Shown piece after piece: positions 1-9,800 of a stretch of DNA of 64,000 bases. The notes below the pieces were generated by a model that was given only the letters and a program-made list of their open reading frames with translations, had not been told where the DNA came from and searched no databases. A program made the position numbers and the translations under genes. The DNA comes from Salinisphaera japonica YTM-1 (GTDB lineage: Bacteria > Pseudomonadota > Gammaproteobacteria > Nevskiales > Salinisphaeraceae): assembly GCF_003788585.1 (NCBI RefSeq), contig NZ_AYKG01000012.1, positions 106,944-170,943 of the forward strand. The letters run 5' to 3'. How positions within the stretch are numbered: the first letter of the stretch is position 1; every line of letters begins with the position of its first letter.

Positions 1-37
1 GTGCGTTTCATATCGTTTTATAAAGAAAAGCGAAGGC

Positions 38-208
38 TCAGCGCGGGGTGCGCTTGAATACCTGCTTGAAGCCGAAATACGCGATCGAGTCTTTCATGTT
101 CGACACGCGGCGCTGCGGGGTCGTCGCGCCAGCCAAGGATTCGACGCAGACCGCGTGATCGCGGGCATCAACATCGGCAATCGCGTCGTTGATGGTGGCA
201 GTGCTCAA
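38..208 (-). CDS. small hypothetical protein (56 aa)
   Basis: Short ORF that I do not recognise. The frame is open to a TTG at 238, but a better start is TTG at 208, which has GGAG seven bases upstream on the minus strand and gives a protein starting MSTATINDAIADVDARD. The C-terminus is basic (FKQVFKRTPR). It lies 88 bases downstream of the catalase-family gene on the same strand, so it may be the last gene of the hopanoid transcript. No signal peptide or membrane segment is visible. It could be spurious; the ribosome-binding site and co-direction are the only support. Confidence 0.4.
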   Translation of the reverse strand: MSTATINDAIADVDARDHAVCVESLAGATTPQRRVSNMKDSIAYFGFKQVFKRTPR

Positions 209-296
209 TCTTCGCTCCACGCACGGTGATGGATTCAAGGAACAAGGAAGAACGAACCGGCCACGCGGGCCGGTTCGGGCTCACGGATGGTTTTGA

Positions 297-1349
297 CTAG
301 TCGGGCACGTCGGCGATCGAGGTCGGCTCGAACTCGGCGCGCTGGTTCAGGTGATGACGCATCTTCGACGACGAGCGATACGCCTTGGCCCGCACGCGAT
401 TGATCGAGCCCAGCGGGCGCAGGTCGGCCCGGCCCAGCCAGCCGTCAAAGCCCAGCACGTCGTCACAGAACACGCGCCGGGCCGGCGTGTACGGATTCTG
501 TGGCGACAGGGTCAAGGTGGCGACCTTGCGATAGGCGCTCTCGCCCACGTCCCAGTCCACCGAGGCATCCTCGATCGGCATACGCTCTGGATCGGTCTGA
601 AGCTGGATACAGAAATCAAAACCGGCTTCGTTGTCGGCCATGAATTCGGTCAGCCACTCGGTGAGTACGCCGGGCGAGTCATCGTCGGTGACCGGCCGTG
701 CAGCCAATGCGCGCTGGGCCTCGCGGTTGGGCATGAGCGCGTACTTGCAGACATAGTCGCCGAACCGAAACGCCGACTGGCTGTAATAGCTGTTGGCCAG
801 CAGATCGATATTGGGCAGGCGCTCGAACAGCGTCTGCAGATCCGCGTCATCGCGCTCGCCGATCTTTTGAGCCAGCAGCTCGGGGTCATGCCCGTACTCG
901 GCTTTCAGATAATGGATCTCGCGATACGTCGGCACGTCGGTCAGCGGCAGCACCGGGCAGTTGTTGAACGTGAAATCCTGGGTGGTGCGCCCGTCGTTGC
1001 CGAGCTTGTCGCCGTCGACGTCAAAGATCTTGAGGCCCAGGCCACGAGCGGCCGGCTGGCGGTCGTCCAGCATGGCGCCCGGCTCGGTAGCGAACCGCAG
1101 CACAGCATCGTGCGCGCCCGGTGTTGCGAACAGGCTCTGGGCCAGTTCCTCGGGCAGATCGGCCTCGATGGTGAACCGGCCTTTCAGAAACCCCTGCCCC
1201 TTGGCGTGGGTATCCCGTGTGGCATGACGGCGCTCGTCAAAGGTGCGCTTCTGGGTGGTCTGCAGATAACGCACGATGTCGTTGATCTGGGCATCCTCGT
1301 TCTCGGGCACCACTTCCAGGTCATCGCTGTAGGTCACGTAATCGGTCAT
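297..1349 (-). CDS. catalase-family heme protein (SrpA-like, 350 aa)
   Basis: Small catalase-fold protein lacking the extra domains of classical ~480-aa catalases. Visible family features are the THAKG motif with His48 (equivalent to the distal catalytic His), the ARGLGLKIF block near 101-109, FNNCPV near 128-133 (distal Asn region) and a C-terminal RAKAY segment whose Tyr324 could be the proximal heme ligand. Related proteins degrade peroxides or act as heme peroxidases, sometimes in the periplasm, but no signal peptide is visible here, so a cytoplasmic location is inferred. The gene is 14 bases downstream of the DUF2147 gene and co-directional with the hopanoid genes, so co-transcription is likely. 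The substrate (H2O2 or a lipid hydroperoxide) cannot be read from sequence. Confidence 0.85.
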   Translation of the reverse strand: MTDYVTYSDDLEVVPENEDAQINDIVRYLQTTQKRTFDERRHATRDTHAKGQGFLKGRFTIEADLPEELAQSLFATPGAHDAVLRFATEPGAMLDDRQPAARGLGLKIFDVDGDKLGNDGRTTQDFTFNNCPVLPLTDVPTYREIHYLKAEYGHDPELLAQKIGERDDADLQTLFERLPNIDLLANSYYSQSAFRFGDYVCKYALMPNREAQRALAARPVTDDDSPGVLTEWLTEFMADNEAGFDFCIQLQTDPERMPIEDASVDWDVGESAYRKVATLTLSPQNPYTPARRVFCDDVLGFDGWLGRADLRPLGSINRVRAKAYRSSSKMRHHLNQRAEFEPTSIADVPD

Positions 1350-1363
1350 GTATCAGACTCCTG

Positions 1364-1876
1364 TCACGATTCGGGCAAGACCGGGCCGCGCTGATTCGGG
1401 TCGGGCACGCGGGTCCACGTTGTGGTCTTGCCGAGCAGCGGCACGCCGATATAGCCGTGGACCCTCAGATGATCGGCGTCGGCAAGCCATAGATTGCAGT
1501 CGTACCACTTGCCGTGCTCGGTGTCGTAGATCCGGCCATCGACCCAGCGTGCCCGGTCGTTGTCGGATACATGATAATGCAGATTCTTGAGTAGCTGCAG
1601 ACCGATTAACGGTCGGGCCTGTTTCGCCGGGTCCGGGTTATAGCGATCGACCACCGGCTGGCCGCCCATGCCCTTGGGGTCATCGCCGGGATAATGATCC
1701 TCGGCCAGCCACACGATCGTGCCCGGAAAACGATGCCCGTCGACGGCAATACGAATGACGGCCTCATCGCCCTCCGTCTGCCAGAAACCGGCGATGGCCT
1801 CGGGCGGCTGCGGGGCCGCCAGCGCGGCTGCCGGCCCCAGAAAACACAATAGGAGCGCGATCTTGGCGTAACGCAT
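1364..1876 (-). CDS. DUF2147 domain secreted protein
   Basis: 170-aa protein with an N-terminal signal peptide (hydrophobic LLLCFLGPAAALAA, cleavage near residue 21). The mature part has the DUF2147 pattern: a G-W pair near the start (IAGFWQTE), KWYDCNLWLADAD near 125-137, and the family's closing GYIGVPLLGKTTTWTRV. The molecular function of the family is not established; members are periplasmic or secreted beta-rich proteins. It begins 5 bases after the hpnA stop, so it is very probably in the hopanoid operon. A role in envelope lipid handling is inferred from context only. Confidence 0.85.
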   Translation of the reverse strand: MRYAKIALLLCFLGPAAALAAPQPPEAIAGFWQTEGDEAVIRIAVDGHRFPGTIVWLAEDHYPGDDPKGMGGQPVVDRYNPDPAKQARPLIGLQLLKNLHYHVSDNDRARWVDGRIYDTEHGKWYDCNLWLADADHLRVHGYIGVPLLGKTTTWTRVPDPNQRGPVLPES

Positions 1877-1881
1877 GAGGC

Positions 1882-2883
1882 TTATGGGCGTTTGCCACCC
1901 GGCAGGTAGCGATGAGCGTAATACCAGGCCACGGCATCGGCCAGCGCATCGCGGGCCGGGCGGGCGCGATAACCCAGCTCCTGTGCCGCCCGGGCATGCG
2001 AAAAGAACATATGCTTTTTGGCCAGCTTGACGCCGTCGACCGTCACCCGCGGCGGCCTGCCGGTCATGCGCGCTACACGCTCGGCCACGTGGGCGATCGG
2101 CAATACCAGGTTATGGGGCAGCCGGATCTTCGGCGCCGGGCGCTCGACGATCTCGGCGACCATGTTCAGAATCTCGGCCAGCGTCATGTCCGCCCCGCCC
2201 AGCACGTAGCGCCGCCCGGCCTGGCCCTTGGCGTAGGCCTGCAAGTGCCCGCGTGCCACGTCATCCACATGAGCCACGTTCAGGCCCGTGTCGACAAAAG
2301 CCGGCATGCGCCCGGCCGCGGCTTCCAGCACCATCTGGCCTGTCGGCGTGGGCTTGTGATCTCGGGGGCCGATAGGCGCCGAGGGATTGACGATGACGAT
2401 ATCCAGGCCGGCGTCGGCATATTCACGGGCCACTTCTTCGGCCAGATACTTCGAGCGCTTGTAGTGGCCGATCATGTCGGCCAGGCCCACCGGCGTGGTC
2501 TCGTCGCCGGGCGAGCCGTCCTTGGGAATGCCCAGCGTGGCAACGCTCGAGGTATAGACCACGCGCGTGACCCCGGCGGCAAGCGCGGCCTCGCAGACCC
2601 GACGCGTCCCTTCGACGTTGTTCTCGTACAGCTCGTTGGGATCAGCCGCCCAGAGACGATAATCCGCTGCGACATGAAACACCGCGTCACAGCCGGCCAT
2701 CGCCTGAGTCAGAGCCTCGGTATCGGATAGATCCACCGTCACGGTCTCGACCTCGAGGCCGTCGAGTGCACGCATATCGCTGGCGCCGCGCCGCGTCACG
2801 CGTACCTGCCAGCCGTCGCGCAGTGCCGCGCGCACCACGGCACTGCCCACGAATCCGGTTGCCCCGGTGATCAAACACTGCAT
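1882..2883 (-). CDS. hpnA: hopanoid-associated NAD-dependent sugar epimerase HpnA
   Basis: 333-aa extended short-chain dehydrogenase. A Rossmann motif GATGFVG lies at residues 7-13 and the catalytic Tyr141-x3-Lys145 in YKRSK. The NPSAPIGPRDHKPTPTG stretch and the VDTGLNVAHVDDVARGH stretch are typical of the HpnA subgroup found in hopanoid clusters. The frame stays open 25 codons upstream, but the Met at 2883 directly precedes the dinucleotide-binding strand (MQCLITGATG) and starts one base after the stop of the preceding gene, so it is preferred. HpnA is associated with modification of the hopanoid side chain; its exact reaction is not settled. Confidence 0.9.
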   Translation of the reverse strand: MQCLITGATGFVGSAVVRAALRDGWQVRVTRRGASDMRALDGLEVETVTVDLSDTEALTQAMAGCDAVFHVAADYRLWAADPNELYENNVEGTRRVCEAALAAGVTRVVYTSSVATLGIPKDGSPGDETTPVGLADMIGHYKRSKYLAEEVAREYADAGLDIVIVNPSAPIGPRDHKPTPTGQMVLEAAAGRMPAFVDTGLNVAHVDDVARGHLQAYAKGQAGRRYVLGGADMTLAEILNMVAEIVERPAPKIRLPHNLVLPIAHVAERVARMTGRPPRVTVDGVKLAKKHMFFSHARAAQELGYRARPARDALADAVAWYYAHRYLPGGKRP

Positions 2884-2884
2884 A

Positions 2885-3520
2885 TCAATAGCCCTTGCTG
2901 CGGCGGGCCCGCAGCGTGCGGAAATACCAGCCCAGCCACAGCGCGAACGCGGGGGCACCGATGAAGGCCGCGATCAGAAACGGCTCGCGCACGCCAAAGA
3001 GTGTGACCAGCGGAAACAGATACAGCACGTCCTCGATCTCGAACCAGCCGGCCGAGGGCAGTTTGGCCCCGGCCTTGCCGAGCTCTTCCTCCATCATCAT
3101 ATGCCGCCAGAAGATGAACGCCACCGCCCCGCCGGCCACCAGCCCCATGACGGGCGCGGCCATGCCCAGAACCGTTTGCTCCAAACCCCAGCCGATCGCC
3201 ACAAAAAGCAGCGTATGGATGATCGCATCACAGACCAGATCATAGACATGGCCGAAACGGCTGGACGCACCCGTGATACGGGCCAGCTCGCCGTCGGTGT
3301 GGTCGACGAAGTTCGACAAAGCGAACACGAAAGCCCCGATATTGGCCACGGCCAGGCTTTCGTAAGATACACACCACGCTGCGATCAGCCCCAGGGCCAA
3401 ACGCAGTGTCGTCAGATGGTTCGGCCGGGCCGCGGTGTCTTCGAGCGGCCGGACCAACGCCCGGGCCAGCCGCGCATCCAGCGGGCGAGCCGTATCAGGT
3501 TGATCAACGTGCTCGGTCAT
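2885..3520 (-). CDS. CDP-alcohol phosphatidyltransferase family protein
   Basis: 211-aa integral membrane protein with a complete CDP-alcohol phosphotransferase signature at residues 73-98: Asp73, Asp76-Gly77-x2-Ala80-Arg81, Gly90, Asp94 and Asp98, exactly spaced. Several hydrophobic segments follow. Enzymes of this family transfer a phosphoalcohol from a CDP-activated donor to a second alcohol (phosphatidylglycerophosphate, phosphatidylserine, phosphatidylinositol-like products). It overlaps the hpnN 3' end by 17 bases and its stop is one base from the hpnA start, so it is embedded in the hopanoid operon. I infer a role in a polar lipid made together with hopanoids, but donor and acceptor cannot be told from sequence. 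Confidence 0.88.
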   Translation of the reverse strand: MTEHVDQPDTARPLDARLARALVRPLEDTAARPNHLTTLRLALGLIAAWCVSYESLAVANIGAFVFALSNFVDHTDGELARITGASSRFGHVYDLVCDAIIHTLLFVAIGWGLEQTVLGMAAPVMGLVAGGAVAFIFWRHMMMEEELGKAGAKLPSAGWFEIEDVLYLFPLVTLFGVREPFLIAAFIGAPAFALWLGWYFRTLRARRSKGY

Positions 3521-6152
3521 GCGGCCTCCTTTGATCGGGGCTGCGAATCGGAAAGAGCGCCGGCACCAGAATGAGCGTGGTGGCTAGAATAGCCAGCATA
3601 CCGATGGTCAACAGCATCCCCATACTGGCCGTGCCGGCATGACGCGAGAACGCCAGGCTGCCGAAACCGGCCATCGTCGTGGCCGACGACAACAACACCG
3701 CACGCGCGGTGCTGGTGGCCAGAAACGCGCGATTACGCAGATCCCCGCGCAGGCGATGCACCACATGGATACCGCTGTCCACGCCCACGCCAAGCAGCAA
3801 CGGGAGCGCGATGACGTTGGCGAAATTGAACGGCAGACCGAACCAGACCGTCGCCGCGCTTAGAATCAGCCCAGACAAGATTAGCGGGGCCAGCACACGA
3901 AGCGTATCCGCAATACTGCGTAGCAGAATCATCAGGAACAGGCTGATGAATACGCCGGCATAGATGAAGGCCATCATGAAGGCATGCGATACCGTGGCCC
4001 CGGCAGACAGCTCCAGCACCGGTGCCCCCGTGATATCCGGGGCCACCTGTTGCACCGAGGCCACGAAATCGGCCATCGCGGCGTTGTCCGACAGATCGCC
4101 TTCGGGCGTGACCTCCACGCGATAGGTGCCCGAGCCGGTGGCCCAGCGCTGTTTCAGATCGGCCGGCAGACCGTCCAGCGACACCGATGACGCTGACAAC
4201 GAGCGCGACAGCTGATCGATCTGTCGCGGCAGGCCATCAAGAATCCGGTGGCGCAGATCAGTGAGCACCCGGGCCTGGCGCTGGGCCGGCTGCTGCTCGA
4301 ACCAGCTCTGCCAGGCCGCCAGCGTAGCCGCTAAGCGTTTGGCCGCCGGGCGTGAGTCGTCTTGTCGCTTGCGGTAATCAGCCAACGCCGCCGCAAAATC
4401 CGCCACGGCCGCGCGCTGGGCCGGCGTATCGGCGTGCTGGCGCATGTCCGGGGGCATCAACGCCAGCGTGAGGGCCAGATCGCCGATGATAGCGAGCTTG
4501 TCGTCCTGATCGGTCGGCACATAGCTCTCGACCGTAATCGCCGAGGACACATGCGGCTGGTCGGCGATCCGCGCGGCCAGCGCGTTGGCCCCGGCCAGGG
4601 AATCACGCGTGGCGACCAGCGTGAGGGGCGAGCGATCACTGGTGGCCAGCAGATCGCGATAGGTCTTGACCGATTCGGCGTTCGGATTCTTCAGATCCAG
4701 CGCACTCGGATTGAACGACACGAACGGCAAGGCCGCCGCCGAGACAAGTGTGGCCGCGATCGCCACCGCCCAGATCACCCGCTGTGCACGCGGGCCGATG
4801 AACGGCGCCCGCGAGGCACGCCCGGCTGCAGTCGGCGTCCAGGGTTTGACCAGCGCGATGGCTGCCGGCAGGAAGGTCAGGCTCACCAGCAGGCTGATGA
4901 ACATTCCGGCCCCTGAAATCAGGCCCAGCTCACCCACCCCGGAATACGAGGTGGGCAGGAACGCGAAGAACCCGGCGGCGGTCGTCACCGCGCACAGGCC
5001 AAGCGAGACCCCGACGTCGCTGATCGCCGTGGCCAGCGCGGCCCGCACGCCGGCCGCGCGATCAGCCACACCGGCGCCCATTTCACCGAGCGCTTCGCGA
5101 TAGCGCAGACAGACGTGAATGGCGTAATCGATACCCAGGCCGATATAGAGCACGGCAAACGCGATCGAGATCAGATTGAGCCGGCCGACCGCGAAGGCCG
5201 CGAAGGCCGCCGTACCGACCAGCCCGGCCAGCAGGCTGACCAGCGATACGCCCATCAAACGCCAGGAGCGCAGGCCGACATAAAGCAGGATCGCGACGAT
5301 CGTGAGTGCCAGTGCCGCCCCCCAGGCCGCGCCCTGGGTCACGCTTTCCAGCTCCTCGTCGGAGAGCGCCACCTCGCCGGTCTGGCGCACGGTCACGCCG
5401 TGCGCGCTATCCAGATCCAGCCGAGCGGCGGCCGTGTCAACGGCCTTCATGGCCGGCTCGCCGGGCAACAGCCGGTTATAATCCAGCTTCGGCTTGGCGA
5501 TGATGAAGCGCCGATCCGATACGCCCGGCTGATCGCCGCCGATAAGCTGTTGCCAGGACAGCTGGCCGAAATCCTGCGCCCTGGACGCCGCAAAAACGCC
5601 GCTAAGCTCGTTGAAGACCGGCGACAGATTCAGATCCACCGGCGCATCGGGCGCCATCGCCTGATCCAGCAGATCGAAGAACGTGACCAGCGTGGGATCG
5701 GTGGTCAGCCGGCCGAGAAACGGCTGGAGCCGGTTCAGACGATCCGACAGATCCGCCAATTCCGGCGTGTCCAGATAGAGCAAGCCGTTCTCGGCGAAAA
5801 ACGCCCCACCGCCCGGCTCATAGATCGAGGCAAACAGATCCGGCTTGTCCCGCAGGGCATCGGCCAAGCGATCGGTGGCCGCGGCAGCCACGTCGGCATT
5901 GGCCCCGTCGACGACGATGACGAGATTGTCGGTATAGACCGGGAACGCGTCCTGATAGGCGATATAGGTCTGGCGCCAGTCCACGTCACGGCTGATCAGA
6001 TCCGCGTCGTCGGTATCCATCGATAGATGGGTGGCGGCGTAGCCGCCGGCGAGTGTCGTGAGCACCAGGCCGAACAACACCACCCAGATCGCATGGCGTG
6101 TCATCAGATCGACCCACGCCGCCAGGCCCCGTGTCAGGCGCGAGCGGCTCAT
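3504..6152 (-). CDS. hpnN: hopanoid transporter HpnN, RND/MMPL superfamily
   Basis: 882-aa RND-type membrane protein with two internal repeats. Each half has one leading transmembrane helix (the first near residues 20-40), a large periplasmic domain, then a block of about five helices (roughly 280-450 and 740-870). This architecture and its place between hpnG and hpnA identify HpnN, the inner-membrane exporter that moves hopanoids toward the outer membrane. The start codon overlaps the hpnG stop by four bases (ATGA), indicating translational coupling. There is no fused periplasmic adaptor. The length matches the family (about 850-900 aa). Confidence 0.93.
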   Translation of the reverse strand: MSRSRLTRGLAAWVDLMTRHAIWVVLFGLVLTTLAGGYAATHLSMDTDDADLISRDVDWRQTYIAYQDAFPVYTDNLVIVVDGANADVAAAATDRLADALRDKPDLFASIYEPGGGAFFAENGLLYLDTPELADLSDRLNRLQPFLGRLTTDPTLVTFFDLLDQAMAPDAPVDLNLSPVFNELSGVFAASRAQDFGQLSWQQLIGGDQPGVSDRRFIIAKPKLDYNRLLPGEPAMKAVDTAAARLDLDSAHGVTVRQTGEVALSDEELESVTQGAAWGAALALTIVAILLYVGLRSWRLMGVSLVSLLAGLVGTAAFAAFAVGRLNLISIAFAVLYIGLGIDYAIHVCLRYREALGEMGAGVADRAAGVRAALATAISDVGVSLGLCAVTTAAGFFAFLPTSYSGVGELGLISGAGMFISLLVSLTFLPAAIALVKPWTPTAAGRASRAPFIGPRAQRVIWAVAIAATLVSAAALPFVSFNPSALDLKNPNAESVKTYRDLLATSDRSPLTLVATRDSLAGANALAARIADQPHVSSAITVESYVPTDQDDKLAIIGDLALTLALMPPDMRQHADTPAQRAAVADFAAALADYRKRQDDSRPAAKRLAATLAAWQSWFEQQPAQRQARVLTDLRHRILDGLPRQIDQLSRSLSASSVSLDGLPADLKQRWATGSGTYRVEVTPEGDLSDNAAMADFVASVQQVAPDITGAPVLELSAGATVSHAFMMAFIYAGVFISLFLMILLRSIADTLRVLAPLILSGLILSAATVWFGLPFNFANVIALPLLLGVGVDSGIHVVHRLRGDLRNRAFLATSTARAVLLSSATTMAGFGSLAFSRHAGTASMGMLLTIGMLAILATTLILVPALFPIRSPDQRRPHDRAR

Positions 6153-6889
6153 GCGGGTGGCGTATCGGCCGGGGCATTGGCCAGCGCATCGGCCACACGC
6201 TCGAGCGTGATGCGTGCCGCGCGATAAGCCACGGCCAGCTGTTTCAGCCCGCGCAGCTGGTGATGCAGGGCCAGAGGCGCACGCACCAGGCTGCGCGCCA
6301 GGGCCACCGGCTGTAGGTGCCCGGCCTCATCCATGGCCACTCGCGCGGCGGCCGGCAGGCCGGTGTTGGCATCATCCAGCACCACACGTATGGCGACAAA
6401 CGCCGCGCCGTGTTCGGCGGCCACGCGCGCGATGGCCGCACTTTCCATATCCAGAGCATCGGCACCGGTGGCCGCATGCAGCGTGTGCTTGGCCGCGGGG
6501 TCGGCGATCACGTCGCGCGCCTCGGTGATCGTGACGCCCGGCGCGGCCAGACCCATCGGCAGAGACGCCGCGATCGCAGCCCGCCAGGTCTTGTCCACGG
6601 CCAGCAGCCGGCCATCGGCGCTGCGCACGCCATCGGCCAACAACAGATCACCCGCCGCCAGGCCCGGGGCCAGTGCCGCGGCCACGCCCCAACTGACCAG
6701 CGCGCTCGCCCCGTCGGCGATCGCGGCCCGAGCGGCCGCCTCGGCCCGCTCGGGCCCCATGCCGCCCAGGCGCACACGGCTGCCGTCGGGCCGGCGCGCC
6801 CGGCCGAGCGCGGGCAGGCGTGCCAGCGCCCGTGCCTCACCGGGCAGGGCCGCGATATAAGCGATTTGGTCACACGCCGGGTGTGTCAT
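6149..6889 (-). CDS. hpnG: hopanoid-associated nucleoside phosphorylase HpnG
   Basis: 246-aa member of the purine nucleoside phosphorylase/MTA nucleosidase family. The family-defining acidic segment ALDMESAAIA is at 145-154, with Glu149 placed to bind the ribose hydroxyls. In other bacteria HpnG removes adenine from adenosylhopane, giving the ribosyl form that precedes bacteriohopanetetrol. The frame is open 25 codons further, but Met at 6889 overlaps the stop of the squalene synthase/cyclase gene (ATGA), which fixes the start. The radical-SAM partner HpnH, which makes adenosylhopane, is not in this window. Confidence 0.9.
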   Translation of the reverse strand: MTHPACDQIAYIAALPGEARALARLPALGRARRPDGSRVRLGGMGPERAEAAARAAIADGASALVSWGVAAALAPGLAAGDLLLADGVRSADGRLLAVDKTWRAAIAASLPMGLAAPGVTITEARDVIADPAAKHTLHAATGADALDMESAAIARVAAEHGAAFVAIRVVLDDANTGLPAAARVAMDEAGHLQPVALARSLVRAPLALHHQLRGLKQLAVAYRAARITLERVADALANAPADTPPA

Positions 6890-9800
6890 GTGTCGTATTC
6901 GAGCGGCTCGCTGACCGGCGAGGCCACGCCCGCCCGGCTGTTGCGATAGCGCGCCAGCGCCCACATCGGGAAATAATGCGTATAGCCGTGATACTTGAGA
7001 TAGAACACGCGCGGGAAGCCCGGCGCGGTGTGTTCCGGGTCATGCCAGGCGCCGTCCTCGCCCTGGGCTGCGATCAGCCAGGCCGCGCCGCGTGCCAGGG
7101 CCCGGCTGTCGCGCTCCCCGGCGGCCATCAGGGCCAGCATGGCCCAGGCGGTCTGAAAGCTGGTCGCGATATCGGCGCGCCCACGCGGCGGGTTCCAGTA
7201 GCTGCCCTGATCCTCGCCCCAGCTGCCATCGGCGCGCTGCATGCCCTTGATATAAGCCACGCCGCGCTGGATCCAGTCCTGGCGCATGTCCTCGCCGAGC
7301 GTTTCGGCGGCCGTCAGGACCGACCAGGTGCCATAGATATAGTTGGTGCCCCAACGCCCGAACCAGGAGCCATCGGCCTCCTGCTCGCGCTTGATATAAG
7401 CCAGCGCGCGGCGAATGAACGGCCCGTCCTGGGCCCGGCGCAGGCGCCCGGCCAGAGCCAGCACGCGCGCGGTCACGTCGGCCGTGGGCGGATCCAGCAG
7501 TGCGCCGTGGTCGGCAAACGGTATGGCGTTGAGATATTCGTGGTTGTTGTCGGAGTCGAACGCCGCGATGCCGCCGTTTTTCGACTGCATGCCGATCAGC
7601 CAGTCGATGGCGCGGGTGATCGCCCGGCCATAGGTGGCGTGATCGCCGGTGTTGTACATGGCCCAGGCCACCGCGGCCGTGTCGTCCAGATCGGGATAAT
7701 GATCGTTGGCGTACTGGAAAGGCCAGCCACCGCCGGGCAGATCGGGATGGAAATCGCGCCAGTCGCCCGGCCCGTCACAGACTTGGCGCGCGGCCAGCCA
7801 GTCCAGCCCGGCGCGTACGGCCGGGGTATCGCCGGTGGCCGCGGCTTCCTGCAGGGCCAGCCCGCCCAGACAGGTATCCCAGACCGGCGAGACACAGGGC
7901 TGGACGTTGGCCGCGTCCCCGTGGTCGAAAATCAGATCGTCGATGGCCTTGCGGGTATCGGCCCGGTACGGATGATCGGCGGCATAACCCAGCTCGCCGA
8001 GCGCCTCGTAGACATTGACCATCGCCGGGAAGATCGCGCCGATGCCGTCGGTGCCGTTCAGGCGTTCGATGATCCAGGTCTCAGCTTTCTTGATCGCTCG
8101 CCGGCGAATGAACTGCGGGATCAGGGGCTCGAAACTGCGCCCGACGGCGTCCAGGCCCTTGAAGAAATGCTGGAGCGGCGAGTCCACCGGCACGAAATCG
8201 CGTTGTTGCTCGGGCGGCACGGTGAACAGCTCGCGCACGTTGACCCCGGCCGGGTTCTTGGCCATCACGCGCAGGCTGGTCAGGATGAACAACGGCACCA
8301 TCACCGTGCGCGACCAGTAGGACACCTTGCTCAGGTGGAACGGCGAGGCTTCGGGCATGAGCATCACCTCCACCGGGATGAAGGGCACCGCACGCCAGGG
8401 CACCTGGCCGAACTGGGCCAGCGCGATCAACGTGAAGACATTGACGTTGCCGGCCCCGCCGCGGGCACGAATCGCTTCGCGCGCATGCACCATGTGGGGC
8501 GCGTCCACGTCGTCGCCGGCCAGCTTGAGCGCGTAATAGCTCTTCACCGAGGCCGACTGATCCAGATCGCCGCCGTAATAGAGCGGCCAGCCGCCGTGGG
8601 CAGCCTGCTTGGCGCGAATGAAGCGGGCGATACGGGCCTGCAGTGCCTGATCCACATCGCCGATGAAGTGCATCATCAGGATATATTCGGACGGAATGGT
8701 GCAATCGGCCTCGCACTCGTAGCACCAGTGCCCGTCGGGCTTCTGGTCGGCGTGCAGCCGTGCAACCGCGGCGCCGATCGCCTCTTCCAGGCCGGGCGGG
8801 GCCTCGGCCTGCAATGTCTCGTTGGCCGGCAGCTCCACCAGATCGTTGATCGGCGCGCCGGGATCCGCGGCCACCTTGGGCGTGAGCGCGGGCAGATCCG
8901 CAGCCGTCATATGAAACAGATGCCGCAGGCGATCATCATCGGAGACGGCCAGGTTGGTCGTGAGCACCGTGGCCTGCACGCTGCGCCGTGAGACTTTCAC
9001 CTGGCGCGAATCGGTGAAACGCGGGTTGTTCTGGATCTTGCGCAGCGTCAATAGCGCCAGGCCGATCGCCCACAGGCAGAACCGACGAATACCCTTCTGG
9101 TGGCCGGGAATCGTCAACGTGTACTCGAGCGCGTTGCGCAGATGCCCATGCGCCAGGCCGATCAGCTCGGACAGGCCGGCCGCAAAGGCCGGATCCGAAC
9201 TGCCGCCGGCGGTCAGCGTGGACAGATCGAAACCGTGGCGGGCAAACACATCGCGCGGCAGCCAGCACACGCCGCGCCCCCGGTCGGTCCAGATATCCTT
9301 GAGGATATTGGTCATCTGCAGCCCTTGCCCGAACGACACCGCCAAACGATTGAGCTCGGCGTCGTGTTCGCCCATGCCCGGCTCGTAGTCGGTGAACAGC
9401 GTGGTGAGCATCTCGCCCACGACACCGGCCACGAAATAACAGTAGCGGTCCAGATGCACGAGCGTGGGCAGGCCGTCTACCGTGGCCGCCCCTTCGTATT
9501 CGGGCATGCCGTCGCACATGATGCGCACACAGCGCGCCACGGCCTGCTGACGCGTGGCCCCCAACCCCTGGGTGACGGTCATCACCTCATCGGTGTTTTC
9601 GACCAGGCGGCGTTCTTCAGCCAGCGTTTCGTCACACAGCAGCGGGGCCAGGCGGGCGCCGAAATCGCTCGCGCCCTGCCCGGTTTCGACCACGGCCACG
9701 AAGGCGGCATGCCAGGCGGCCTTGTCGGCCCGCCCCATCTCGGCGTCGTCTTCGATCGTGTCCGCGATGCGACACAACAGATACGCATTGCCGATGGCCA

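Noticed and set aside
6820..8991. 723-codon open frame on the plus strand
   Set aside because: It lies antisense to the squalene synthase-cyclase gene and has the His/Arg/Gly-rich composition of a GC-rich shadow frame, with no domain or motif.
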